From Chloroflexota bacterium (GTDB lineage Bacteria > Chloroflexota > UBA11872): a DNA stretch of 64,000 nt. The notes beneath the pieces are model-generated. The model was not told the origin of the DNA and made no database searches. It saw only the letters and a list, made by a program, of their open reading frames with translations. How positions within the stretch are numbered: position 1 is the first letter of the stretch; the number at the start of each line of letters is the position of its first letter. The position numbers and the translations under genes are program-made. Below, piece by piece: positions 8,615-16,822 of this stretch. The stretch covers positions 40,861-104,860 of the forward strand of contig JAJDUU010000044.1 of NCBI GenBank assembly GCA_022826485.1, in the 5' to 3' direction.

Positions 8615-10611
8615 GGTCCAGCCGGTTGCCGTGCCGGCGACGCCGCGGCCGGGGCTCGCCGAGGCGCGGCGCCGGGCCAGGCGATCACGAGCACGCCGAT
8701 GAAGTACAGCACGCCGCCGACCCAAAGCAGCGGCACGAGCGGATTCACCAGGATGCGGAAGGACGCAACCGACCCGTCTGGCTCCCATTCGTCAAGCAGG
8801 ACGTAGAGATCGTCGAGCGCGGGGAATGTAGTGCGAATCGCGACGTCGGACGTGGGCTGGTTCTCCCAGCCCGCGTGAATGCGGCGCGACGGCGTGAGGC
8901 GCGCCGGCGGTTGATCGCCGCGCGCCACGTCGAGGTCGGCGTAGATGGTCGTCAGGCCGGGCTGCGACAGCGGGCGCAGGCCGCGAAACGTCACGGTGTG
9001 ACCGTCGACGGTCGCGGACTCTCCCAGCGCCAGGCGCACGGCGGACTCCTGCGCGAAGGACGCCGAGCCGACGATCCCGATGGCGAAGACTGCGATGCTG
9101 AAATGCGCGATATTGCTCCCCAGGCGACGCCGGCTGCCAAGAAGTCGCAGCGCGATGCGGGGCTCATCAGCCGAAGCCGCCGGCCGGGCGCGAACGCTGC
9201 GCACGACTTCGAGCAACGCTCCGACGCCCACGAGGGCGGCCAGGCCAAACCCCAGCACGGCGAGTCCGGCGCGCATGCCCACGGCGAGCAGTACGGCGGA
9301 GACCACGACTGTGACGAGGATCGGCCAGCGGGTGGCCCGCCACGCGGCGCGCCCCGTCGTGCGCCGCCAGGCCAGCAGCGGGCCAATCCCCAACAGCCCG
9401 AGCATGAACAGCAGCAACGGCACGGTGACCTGGGCGTAGAACGGCGGTCCCACCGCAATGCGAACGCCTTGCACCAGTTCGGAGAAGATTGGAAACACGG
9501 TGCCCCAGAGCACCGCCACCAGCACCGCCATAAGCAACAGATTGTTGAGCAGGACCCCGGCTTCCTTGGACGCCAGCGACTCGATAGGCAAGGGGGCTCG
9601 CAGCAGCGGCAGGCGGTACAGGAAGGCCAGGACGGCGATCACCATCACGATGCCGACGAACGTGAGAAAGATCGGCCCCACGTCGGAGAGCGCGAACGAG
9701 TGCACCGACGTGAGAATCCCGCTGCGCACCACGAACGTGCCGAAGACGGCCAGCGCGAAGCCAAGCAGCACCAGCCCCACCGACCACGCTCGAAGCTGGC
9801 CGCGCCGCTCCTGCGCCAGCGCCGAGTGGATGTAGGCCGTGGCCGCGAGCCACGGAAGCAGCGCGACGTTCTCGACCGGGTCCCAACCCCAATAGCCGCC
9901 CCACCCCAGCACGCGGTAGGCCCACCAGGCGCCAAGCAGCAAGCCCGCGCCCTGGATGGCCCAGGCCACGAGCATCCAGTTGCGCATTTCGCGCAGCCAA
10001 TCCTGGGAGAGCCGGCCCGCGGCCAGCATCGCCACCGCAAACGCGAACGGAATGGTGAACGACATGTATCCGGTGAGCAGCATGGGCGGATGCACCTGCA
10101 TGCCGCTGTCCCAGAGCAGCGGATTCAACCCGCGTCCGTCGACCGGCGCCACGACCAGCCGCTGAAACGGGCTTGAGACGAAGACCAGCACGCCGATGAA
10201 AAAGAGCGCGATGGCCGCCAGCGTGCCGATGCCCCAGGGCGCGAGCGCGTCGTCGCGCTTGGACATGCGCCAGGCCGCGAGGGCGCTGAAGAGACTGAGC
10301 CCCCAGGCCCAGAACAGCAGCGACCCCTCCTGGCCGCCCCACAGAGCCGAAATCGTGAGACCCAGCGGCATCGAGCGGCTGGACGTGTCCGCGACGAAGG
10401 CGATCGAGAAGTCCTGGCTGAGAAATCCCGCGGCGAGGGTGGAGACGGCGATGGTCACGACGGCGGCCAGGACGATGGCGGCGTTGCGCGCGGCGTCCGT
10501 GAAGCCGGGGCTGCGCCGCCAGACGGCCAGCCCGCTCATCGTGAGCTGCAGCACCGCAACGCCAAAGGCCAGCCCGAGCGCCATGCGGCCAACCACCACC
10601 AGGTCAATCAA
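8611..10611 (-). CDS. ccmF: Heme lyase subunit CcmF
   Basis: A 666-aa polytopic membrane protein of the heme-handling family. The WWD domain is at about residues 229-254 (WGGYWGWDPVENVALLPW), with flanking periplasmic histidines in VHPPMLLTGY (His174) and AYIHSAL. About 14-15 membrane helices and a large C-terminal periplasmic domain with the DVAIRTTFPALDDLYVLL region complete the family pattern. CcmF joins heme from holo-CcmE to apocytochrome thiols. TTG 10611 is the first start; ATG at 10584 is an alternative that would shorten helix 1. Confidence 0.96.
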   Translation of the reverse strand: MIDLVVVGRMALGLAFGVAVLQLTMSGLAVWRRSPGFTDAARNAAIVLAAVVTIAVSTLAAGFLSQDFSIAFVADTSSRSMPLGLTISALWGGQEGSLLFWAWGLSLFSALAAWRMSKRDDALAPWGIGTLAAIALFFIGVLVFVSSPFQRLVVAPVDGRGLNPLLWDSGMQVHPPMLLTGYMSFTIPFAFAVAMLAAGRLSQDWLREMRNWMLVAWAIQGAGLLLGAWWAYRVLGWGGYWGWDPVENVALLPWLAATAYIHSALAQERRGQLRAWSVGLVLLGFALAVFGTFVVRSGILTSVHSFALSDVGPIFLTFVGIVMVIAVLAFLYRLPLLRAPLPIESLASKEAGVLLNNLLLMAVLVAVLWGTVFPIFSELVQGVRIAVGPPFYAQVTVPLLLFMLGLLGIGPLLAWRRTTGRAAWRATRWPILVTVVVSAVLLAVGMRAGLAVLGFGLAALVGVGALLEVVRSVRARPAASADEPRIALRLLGSRRRLGSNIAHFSIAVFAIGIVGSASFAQESAVRLALGESATVDGHTVTFRGLRPLSQPGLTTIYADLDVARGDQPPARLTPSRRIHAGWENQPTSDVAIRTTFPALDDLYVLLDEWEPDGSVASFRILVNPLVPLLWVGGVLYFIGVLVIAWPGAAPRRAPAAASPARQPAGP

Positions 10612-10870
10612 CGGCGAGGCCCTTCCTAGCCGGAAGCGCCCAGTCCCTGGTCTTCATTCCCGCGAAGGCGGGAATCCAGGTGCCTCCTGACCAGGGTGCG
10701 CAGAGAGTCCTTGGGGAGATAGTTGGCCCTGTCGGATTACGCAACCGTCTCGTTGCACACGGAGGCTACCGCGTCGACGCGCAATGGCGGCATGCGGATT
10801 CGCACTTGTCTACCGGCCAAGAGCCACCGTCCGCCTCACAAGCGATGCACGGGCAAGCGGAAGGTTGAAA
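10612..10870. other. Spacer with dRS3-like repeat between ccmD and ccmF
   Basis: This 259-bp gap interrupts an otherwise overlapping ccm operon. It holds one ATTCCC-N8-GGGAAT element at 10656-10675. On the plus strand a short open frame around 10680-10868 has a faint similarity to the RN-x4-6-H segment of HEPN/DUF86 proteins, too weak to call. A promoter for ccmF may lie here, but none is clear. Confidence 0.6.
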
Positions 10871-11032
10871 CTACTCCGAAGCTTGTCGGCGTTGCGCGTC
10901 AAGCTCCTGGCGCACGTCGTGAACGGCGTCCCGGACGCCGCGAATGCGCCCCGTGACGAACACCAGGTAGCCGAACAGCAGCACCCAGATCACCGCGTAC
11001 CCGATGAACAGAAACACCAGCTCTTGCGTCAT
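10871..11032 (-). CDS. ccmD: Small cytochrome c maturation membrane protein, CcmD-like
   Basis: A 53-aa protein with one membrane helix (about residues 5-27) and a basic, helical cytoplasmic tail (GRIRGVRDAVHDVRQELDAQRRQ), the architecture of CcmD. CcmD releases holo-CcmE from the CcmABC complex. It starts at ATG 11032, overlapping the ccmC stop by 4 bp. The family has little sequence conservation, so size, topology and position after ccmC make the case. Confidence 0.82.
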   Translation of the reverse strand: MTQELVFLFIGYAVIWVLLFGYLVFVTGRIRGVRDAVHDVRQELDAQRRQASE

Positions 11033-11805
11033 TTCCCAGCCTCCGGCGTGGACTCGCCACCTGTCAGCCGCAATTCCTCGAGCCGATTGCGGACGATATC
11101 TCTTAGACCCTCTCCCTCGTCGCTGGCACGCTCCAAGAGATATCGCTGGCGGATGAGCACGAAACAAAACACGGTGAACGCGACCACGGTGACCACCAGC
11201 GTGAGCACCATCTCCGAGGTCAGTCCGGCGCGCGTGACCGACTGCACCGGGTGCAGGCTGCGCCACCATTCCACGGAGTACCACACGATGGGCACGTCGA
11301 CGAAGCCCACGATGCCGAAGATGGCGGCGACGCGCCGGCGAGTGTCGGCGTTGTCGATGTACATCCGCAGCGCCAGGTAAGCCACGTAGATGAACCACAG
11401 CACCAACGTCGTCGTGAGCCGGGGGTCCCAGGTCCACCAGACGCCCCAGACGTGTCGACCCCAGATGGAGCCGCTGATCAGCGTGAGCGTGGTGAAGAGC
11501 ACTCCGACCTCGGCCGATGCCACCGCCAGGCTGTCCCAACGCGGGTTGCGCCGCCACAGGTACATCACGCTGGCGACGGCGACGACGCCAAAGGCGAGAA
11601 AGGCCAGCCACGCCACCGCCACGTGACCGTAAAGCAGGCGGTGGGCGTCACCCTGCACGCGCTCCGCCGGCGCGTAGATGAAGATCATGTAGAGGGCCAC
11701 GGCCATCAGGACGAGCAGCGCCGTGTACACGATGAATCCCCGCCAGCCGAATAGCGGCGGTTGCTTGACCGCCTGGCGGCGAACTACGGATTTGGCAAGG
11801 CTCAC
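11029..11805 (-). CDS. ccmC: Heme exporter/handling protein CcmC
   Basis: A 258-aa protein with six membrane helices and the WWD motif WGVWWTWDPRLTTTLVLW in the middle. Two flanking histidines are visible, in DAHRLLYGHVAV and in WWRSLHPVQS, the family's external heme ligands. CcmC loads heme onto CcmE. The start is GTG 11805, 11 bp after the ccmA-ccmB stop; the frame is open further upstream only because the neighbouring GC-rich gene is read out of frame. Confidence 0.95.
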   Translation of the reverse strand: MSLAKSVVRRQAVKQPPLFGWRGFIVYTALLVLMAVALYMIFIYAPAERVQGDAHRLLYGHVAVAWLAFLAFGVVAVASVMYLWRRNPRWDSLAVASAEVGVLFTTLTLISGSIWGRHVWGVWWTWDPRLTTTLVLWFIYVAYLALRMYIDNADTRRRVAAIFGIVGFVDVPIVWYSVEWWRSLHPVQSVTRAGLTSEMVLTLVVTVVAFTVFCFVLIRQRYLLERASDEGEGLRDIVRNRLEELRLTGGESTPEAGK

Positions 11806-11816
11806 GTCACGAATTC

Positions 11817-13238
11817 CTAGCCGTCGACGGCGTAAGGGTAGAGCAGGACGCTCAAGGCTAAGAATACTGCGGCCACTACCGCCAGCAAGCCAAACCACGG
11901 GGCGGCGCCCCCTGCCGGCGCGCCCTGCAGCGTCTCGAGCGTTGCCCCGACTCCGGCCAGCATCACGGGTATCGCCAGCGGCACGGCCAGGAGCGGCATG
12001 AGGACCTCGCGCGCCCGGCTTTCCAGCGCCAGAGCGCTCAGCATGGCCGTCACCGCGCTCAGCGAGATTGTCACGAGGCCCAAGGTGGCGAACATGCCGC
12101 CCTGGAGAAGCTGAAGGTCGAGCAGCGCGCTGAGCAGCACCAGTTGCAGCAGTCCCACCGCCAGCAGGTGCGTTGCCAGCACGACGTACTTGGCCGCGAA
12201 CACGGCGCTCTGATCGATCGGCGCCAGACGCAGGCAGGTGAGCGTGCCGGCGTCGCGCTCCGAGCCGAACAGCCGGACCCCGGACAGGCTGGCGACCAGC
12301 AGCAGCGTGGCCCAGGCCACGCCCGCGGCTACGGCCGGCGCGTCCGAGGCCGCCGGGATGACGAACGCCATGTCGAACAGCACGGTGATGAGCAGCGTGA
12401 ACGCCAGCAGCGCCGGCGCCTGCTCCCGCGCCCGCCACTCGACCAGGGCGTCCTTGCGGAGGAGCGTCCACGCCGCCGCGAAAAACGGCACGCTCAGGGC
12501 TCCAGGCGGAGCCGATGGCGCCGCGGGGCGGGCTCCAGACGAATCCGGTTCGCTGACCCGGCCTCGGTCGACGATGACCCGGCGGTTGGCCACCTGCGCG
12601 GCGACTTCGGGATCGTGGGTGCTCAGCAGCACGGCGGAGGCCGGACACAGCGCGTCCAGCATGGCCGGCAGCGCCCTGACGGCGTCGCGGTCCAGGCTGG
12701 CGTCGGGCTCGTCCAAAAGCAGGACGGTGGGATGGTGCAGCGCGGCGGCGGCCAGGGACAGCCGCTGAAGCTGCCCGCGCGATAGCTCGCGGGCGCGCCG
12801 GTCGGCCAGATCGGCGAGTCCCACCACCTCCAGCGCTTCGGCGACCCGCGAGCCGGCGTTTGTCACTCCATACAGCGAGGACAAGAACGCGAGGTTCTCG
12901 CGGGCGGTGAGATGGCCGATCAAGTGCGGCGTGTGCCCAACGAAGCCGAGGTGGCGGCGCGCGGCGCGCTTGCGGCGCACGACATCGGCGCCGCCGATGC
13001 TCGCCTGGCCGTCCAATGGCGGCTGCAGGGTCGCCAGCGTGCGCAGCAGGGTCGTCTTGCCCGCGCCGTTCGGCCCCAGCAAGGCCACCCGCTCACCTGG
13101 ATTCAGCGAAAGCGAGACCTCGCGGAGCACCTGGCGCCGGCCGAATCCGACCGTGAGGCGATTCAGCGTGAGGGCCGGCGGCTCCGTGTCCGGCTCACCA
13201 GTCGCCAGCGGCGCCGGCCGCGTGGCAACCGGCTTCAC
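11817..13238 (-). CDS. ccmAB: Fused CcmA-CcmB heme-maturation ABC transporter
   Basis: A single 473-aa frame joins two proteins that are normally separate. Residues 20-220 are the CcmA ATPase: Walker A GPNGAGKT (55-62), signature LSRGQ (151-155), Walker B VLLLDEP (171-177), switch His207. After a Pro/Ala/Ser-rich linker (about 228-248), residues 250-473 are CcmB with about six membrane helices and the motif WRAREQAPALLAFTLL. Together with CcmC and CcmD it drives release of holo-CcmE using ATP. The frame has no interruption and codon use is uniform, so this is a true fusion. The start is GTG 13238, coupled to the ccmE stop. Confidence 0.93.
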   Translation of the reverse strand: MKPVATRPAPLATGEPDTEPPALTLNRLTVGFGRRQVLREVSLSLNPGERVALLGPNGAGKTTLLRTLATLQPPLDGQASIGGADVVRRKRAARRHLGFVGHTPHLIGHLTARENLAFLSSLYGVTNAGSRVAEALEVVGLADLADRRARELSRGQLQRLSLAAAALHHPTVLLLDEPDASLDRDAVRALPAMLDALCPASAVLLSTHDPEVAAQVANRRVIVDRGRVSEPDSSGARPAAPSAPPGALSVPFFAAAWTLLRKDALVEWRAREQAPALLAFTLLITVLFDMAFVIPAASDAPAVAAGVAWATLLLVASLSGVRLFGSERDAGTLTCLRLAPIDQSAVFAAKYVVLATHLLAVGLLQLVLLSALLDLQLLQGGMFATLGLVTISLSAVTAMLSALALESRAREVLMPLLAVPLAIPVMLAGVGATLETLQGAPAGGAAPWFGLLAVVAAVFLALSVLLYPYAVDG

Positions 13239-13705
13239 TGCGCCGGAATCTCGCGCGGTTCGAACTCCGGCCCGTGTTTGACGATCAGATTGCGCGCCTC
13301 GAAGACGCCGGTGCCCAGCAGTCGGCCTTCCGCGATCACGTCGGAGTACTTGTCATCCTCCGCGTATCCAAAGAGATCCGGCGGTGACCCGCGAAACTGA
13401 ACCGGCAGCACGCCCGTGTCGTCCTCGATCTCGAAGCGGATGATGCCGTTGGCATCCGCCTCATGAATCGATCCGTCCACCACGATTCCGTTCACGCGCA
13501 CCAGCACGCCTTGAATCTCGTCCCCCTTGGCGTGCAGCTCGCTCACCGTGTGGTAGTAGACGGCGGCCCCTTGGGTGGCGGTCCAGATCAGAAATCCGAG
13601 CGCCGCGGCCAGGGCGCCGCCGACGAAAATGAACTTGCCGGACAAGAGCCGGTTCCGTATGGGCTCTGGCGCGGCGGCGCTGGAGGGCTCGGAGGTTTCG
13701 GTCAA
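13235..13705 (-). CDS. ccmE: Heme chaperone CcmE
   Basis: A 156-aa protein with an N-terminal membrane anchor (about 24-43) and a periplasmic OB-fold (VRVNGIVVDGSI, FEIEDDTGVLPVQFRG, then VIAEGRL). Heme is normally carried covalently by the histidine of an HxxxY motif near the C-terminus. Here the equivalent is His144 in VKHGPEFEP, so the histidine is kept but the tyrosine four residues on is Phe148. Start TTG 13705. It is upstream of and overlapping ccmAB, which is the usual partner. Confidence 0.92.
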   Translation of the reverse strand: MTETSEPSSAAAPEPIRNRLLSGKFIFVGGALAAALGFLIWTATQGAAVYYHTVSELHAKGDEIQGVLVRVNGIVVDGSIHEADANGIIRFEIEDDTGVLPVQFRGSPPDLFGYAEDDKYSDVIAEGRLLGTGVFEARNLIVKHGPEFEPREIPAQ

Positions 13706-13737
13706 GGCGTCAATCTGGGCACGCGGTCCAAATCAGC

Positions 13738-14199
13738 CTAGCCGATTGCCAGCGCGGCCCGTTCGATTATTTCGTTGAGAATCACCGAGAGCAAGTACAC
13801 CACCAGAGCGATCACGACGATCCAGAACGTGCGGTCGCGCGTCCACCTCGACCAACCTTCGGCCGGCGGCGCTGGGCCGCGGCGCGATCGGGGCAGCGCC
13901 AGCCAGAACATGGCGAAGGCCAGCGCGATCTTGCCCACGAGAACGACGACGTAGCCGACGGGCACGTTCGGCTCCGCAAGCCGCACCGCTGTCAGCAGCG
14001 CCCCGGTGACGATGAAGACGGCCACGCCCAGCCGCAGCGTGTGGCCGGCGGTACGTCCCCACGACACGGACGGGACTCCGGGGCCCTGTCCGCGTGCCCG
14101 CAGGGCCAGCAGCAACAGCCCGCCGCCCAGCCAGAGCGCCGCGGCCACGACGTGCAACCAGCGCAAGATGACCAGAAAGACGGCGGGGCTCTCAGCCAT
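13738..14199 (-). CDS. CopD-like four-helix membrane protein
   Basis: A 153-aa integral membrane protein with about four helices. ILRWLHVVAAALWLGGGLLLL at the N-terminus, with a histidine in helix 1, resembles the CopD domain and related heme- or copper-linked membrane proteins. It starts at ATG 14199 and ends 32 bp before ccmE, so it probably opens the ccm transcription unit. A role in copper or heme handling for c-type cytochromes or oxidase is plausible but not shown. Confidence 0.65.
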   Translation of the reverse strand: MAESPAVFLVILRWLHVVAAALWLGGGLLLLALRARGQGPGVPSVSWGRTAGHTLRLGVAVFIVTGALLTAVRLAEPNVPVGYVVVLVGKIALAFAMFWLALPRSRRGPAPPAEGWSRWTRDRTFWIVVIALVVYLLSVILNEIIERAALAIG

Positions 14200-14338
14200 T
14201 CAACCGGCGCCTTCCGTGACTCCATGCCGCGCGCATCAGTTTGGCCGATTCGTTCGACGTTGGGGTCTCGCCGTCAAGCCGCGCTCGCCGAGGCAGTCAG
14301 TAGGCGGGTCGAATTCCAACCGGACGTGCTAACGGGCG

Positions 14339-14872
14339 CTAGTTCAGCGATCGGATGAAGGTGACCAACTGCCAGCGCTCCTCCTCGGTGAGGAACCGCT
14401 GCCAGGCCGGCATGTTGTTCACGCCGTTCGTGATCGTCCAGTAGAGCGCGCCGTCGGCCTGGGCCTTCACGTTGTCCGACACCAGGGAGGCCGGGCGCTT
14501 GTCGCCGTAGCTCTCGAAGGCGTCCGCGACGTAGCTGTCGCCCTCGCCGTCGGCGCCGTGGCACATGGCGCAGTTGACGGCAAACAGCGCGCGCCCGCTA
14601 TCGATCGATGGCCCGTCGAACGGCACCGGATTCTCGAGCTGGATGGTTGCCACGAAGTCCGTCACCGGCACCTCGGCGCCGAGGGTCGAAACCTGACCCT
14701 CGGGCGGCGCCTCGTAGGGCGGCTCCTGGGTGCGGTAGGACTGCTGGTAGTGCATCTCCGGGAAGAGGTCCGCCGGATATGCCCCGGTCTCGCACGCCGC
14801 GATGACAAGCGCCGCCAATACCAGCCCAACGGTCAGGCTGGCGGCGCGTCCGGCGCGGCGTGCGGTGGACAT
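14339..14872 (-). CDS. actE: ACIII monoheme cytochrome c subunit ActE
   Basis: A 177-aa lipoprotein: basic N-terminus, hydrophobic stretch and lipobox LVIAAC with Cys27 as the lipidation site, then a class I cytochrome c domain with CAMCH (Cys101, Cys104, His105) and likely axial Met154 in NNMPAW. In alternative complex III this subunit takes electrons from the pentaheme protein and passes them to the oxidase side. It overlaps actD by 1 bp (TG-A shared) and is last in the act operon. Spacer 14200-14338 downstream holds no recognisable gene. Confidence 0.92.
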   Translation of the reverse strand: MSTARRAGRAASLTVGLVLAALVIAACETGAYPADLFPEMHYQQSYRTQEPPYEAPPEGQVSTLGAEVPVTDFVATIQLENPVPFDGPSIDSGRALFAVNCAMCHGADGEGDSYVADAFESYGDKRPASLVSDNVKAQADGALYWTITNGVNNMPAWQRFLTEEERWQLVTFIRSLN

Positions 14873-15429
14873 CAGGGTGAGGCTGCCGCCGGGCGCATGA
14901 GGCTGCCGTCCTTGCTGAGCACGTCGACCGCGTTGGCTTCCTCGAGCGCGATCTGCGCGTCCGGGATCCGGCGCTCGCGCGCGATCACCGACACGCCGAT
15001 GAGGCCGTCGGCGATGCGGTCGTCGTACACGCCGACGCCGTCGGGCAGGCGGGACTCGAACAGCACGCCGAGCACGGTGAAGAGCACCGCGCCGAGCATG
15101 GTGCCCTCGTAGAGCACCTGGATGATGGCCGGCACCGCGACCACCGGCTTGCCGCCGGTCACGATCGGCAGCGCGATCTGGGCGCCGATGTGCCAGGCGA
15201 TGGCGACGGCCAGCCCGCAGGCCGCGCCCGCGAACGGAAACGCGAACAGCCGATGCTTCGCGTGCTGCTCGCCGAACGCGCCCTCGGGATAGGGCGTGGC
15301 CGAGATGATCTCGATGTCGTTGCCGCCGAAACCGGCGCCGCGGAGTCGCGACACGGCGTCGGCGGCGTCGTCGGGCTCGTTGTACAGCCCGAGCAGCTCG
15401 CGCTTTCGATCCGAATTGCTAGCGCTCAT
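14872..15429 (-). CDS. actD: ACIII membrane subunit ActD
   Basis: A 185-aa protein with the ActD pattern: an N-terminal cytoplasmic alpha/beta domain (ELLGLYNEPDDAADAVSRLRGAGF, about 11-45), two membrane helices (about 63-85 and 97-127), and a second short alpha/beta segment with the ADGLIGVSVIA...IALEEANAVDV motif. ActD packs against the NrfD-like subunits. It lies between actC and actE with 9-bp and 1-bp junctions. Confidence 0.92.
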   Translation of the reverse strand: MSASNSDRKRELLGLYNEPDDAADAVSRLRGAGFGGNDIEIISATPYPEGAFGEQHAKHRLFAFPFAGAACGLAVAIAWHIGAQIALPIVTGGKPVVAVPAIIQVLYEGTMLGAVLFTVLGVLFESRLPDGVGVYDDRIADGLIGVSVIARERRIPDAQIALEEANAVDVLSKDGSLMRPAAASP

Positions 15430-15438
15430 GAGTCCCCC

Positions 15439-16815
15439 TTAGGCCTCCCGCATCGTGGCCGGGACCCTCGCACGGCCGACCTTGATTTCGTCACGCAGAA
15501 TCTGACCTTCCTTGATATCCGCCGCCGGCATGATCGGCAGCAGCTTGGAGAACACGAGGAACCCGGCGATCACCAGCGCCAACTGGGCGGCGATGATGCC
15601 GAACTCCGCCGCCGACGGCAGGTAGTCGCCGTACTGGAACGTGAGGTTCGACTTCCGCTCGAGGCCCGGGATCACGATCATGTAGCGCTCGAGCCACATG
15701 CCGATGTTGACTAGCACCGTCGTCACGAACATCAGGAAGAAGTTGCGGCGCACGCTGCGGAACAGCCAGGCGCCCACCGGAATGATGTAGCCGGTGATGA
15801 TGAAGATGATGGCGATGGCCGTCCACGGCGGCTCCATCAGCCGTCGCTGCCAGGTATCGACCTCGGCGGGCTCGGTGCCGTAGAGGCCGAACATGAAGTC
15901 CAGCATGAAGAAGAAGAGCCACACGGTGGCCACGATGATCAGCAGGCGGGCCAGCGAGTCGATGTGGTCCTTGGTGATGAAATTCTTGAGGCCAAAGGCG
16001 TAGCGCATCACGATCATCACGGTCACGACGGCGGACACGCCGGAGTGCACGGCCCCGATGACGAAGTACGGCGCGAACACCGTGTTGTGCCAGCCCGGAA
16101 TGATCGTGACGGCGAAGTCCCACGACACGATGCTGTGCACCGAGACGAAGATGGGCAGAATCAGCGCCGAGAGCAAGATGCCGGCGATGGCCTGGATGCG
16201 CCACTGCCTGGTGGTGCCGCGGAATCCCAGCGACAACACGCCGTAGACGGCCTTGCCGATGGGGTTCTTCACGCGGTCGCGGGCCAGCGCCAGGTCGGGC
16301 AGTAGCGCGATGTAGACGAACATCACCGTCGAGGTCAGGTAGGTGAAGATCGCGGCGGGGTCCCACACCAGCGGCGAGCGCGGGTTCGGCCAGATGCCGC
16401 GCATCCAGTCGTAGGGGAACTCCCAATACAGCGTGCGCCAGGGGCGACCGCTGTGAATGATCGGGAAGGTCATGGCGGTCATCAGCGAGAAGATCGTCAG
16501 GACCTCCGCGGCGCGCGTGACCGGGCGGCGCCACTCGGCCTGCGCCAGCCGCAGGATGGCCGAAACCATGATTCCGGCGTGGCTGACCCCGATCCAGAAC
16601 ACGAAGTTCACGACCGGGAAGCCCCAGTAGACGGGGTGCGCGTAGCCGAACAGCTGCAAGCCGAAGATCATCAGCAGCAGGAAGATGATCAGGCCCAGCG
16701 TGATCACGGCGCCGAGCAGGCCGGTGGTGGCGAAGAACCACTTGGGCCAGCTGAAGACGAAGTCCAGCAGCTCGCGGTTCGCGGTTTCGCGATCGACGGT
16801 TACGGGTTCTTGCAT
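15439..16815 (-). CDS. actC: ACIII NrfD-like quinone-binding subunit ActC
   Basis: A 458-aa polytopic protein with ten predicted helices of the NrfD/PsrC family. Landmarks are FWIGVSHAGIMVSAILRL (helix with conserved His), FPIIHSGRPWRTLYW, and GWHNTVFAPYFVIGAVHSG near the middle, the quinol-site region in ActC. It oxidises menaquinol or ubiquinol together with ActB. Of the two NrfD-like subunits here, this one has the stronger ActC signatures although it is second in order. Confidence 0.92.
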   Translation of the reverse strand: MQEPVTVDRETANRELLDFVFSWPKWFFATTGLLGAVITLGLIIFLLLMIFGLQLFGYAHPVYWGFPVVNFVFWIGVSHAGIMVSAILRLAQAEWRRPVTRAAEVLTIFSLMTAMTFPIIHSGRPWRTLYWEFPYDWMRGIWPNPRSPLVWDPAAIFTYLTSTVMFVYIALLPDLALARDRVKNPIGKAVYGVLSLGFRGTTRQWRIQAIAGILLSALILPIFVSVHSIVSWDFAVTIIPGWHNTVFAPYFVIGAVHSGVSAVVTVMIVMRYAFGLKNFITKDHIDSLARLLIIVATVWLFFFMLDFMFGLYGTEPAEVDTWQRRLMEPPWTAIAIIFIITGYIIPVGAWLFRSVRRNFFLMFVTTVLVNIGMWLERYMIVIPGLERKSNLTFQYGDYLPSAAEFGIIAAQLALVIAGFLVFSKLLPIMPAADIKEGQILRDEIKVGRARVPATMREA

Positions 16816-16822
16816 GCCTGGA

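Noticed and set aside
10680..10868. Possible HEPN/DUF86 toxin remnant
   Set aside because: Only a short RN-x-LVAH-like segment is seen, without the rest of the domain or a partner nucleotidyltransferase.
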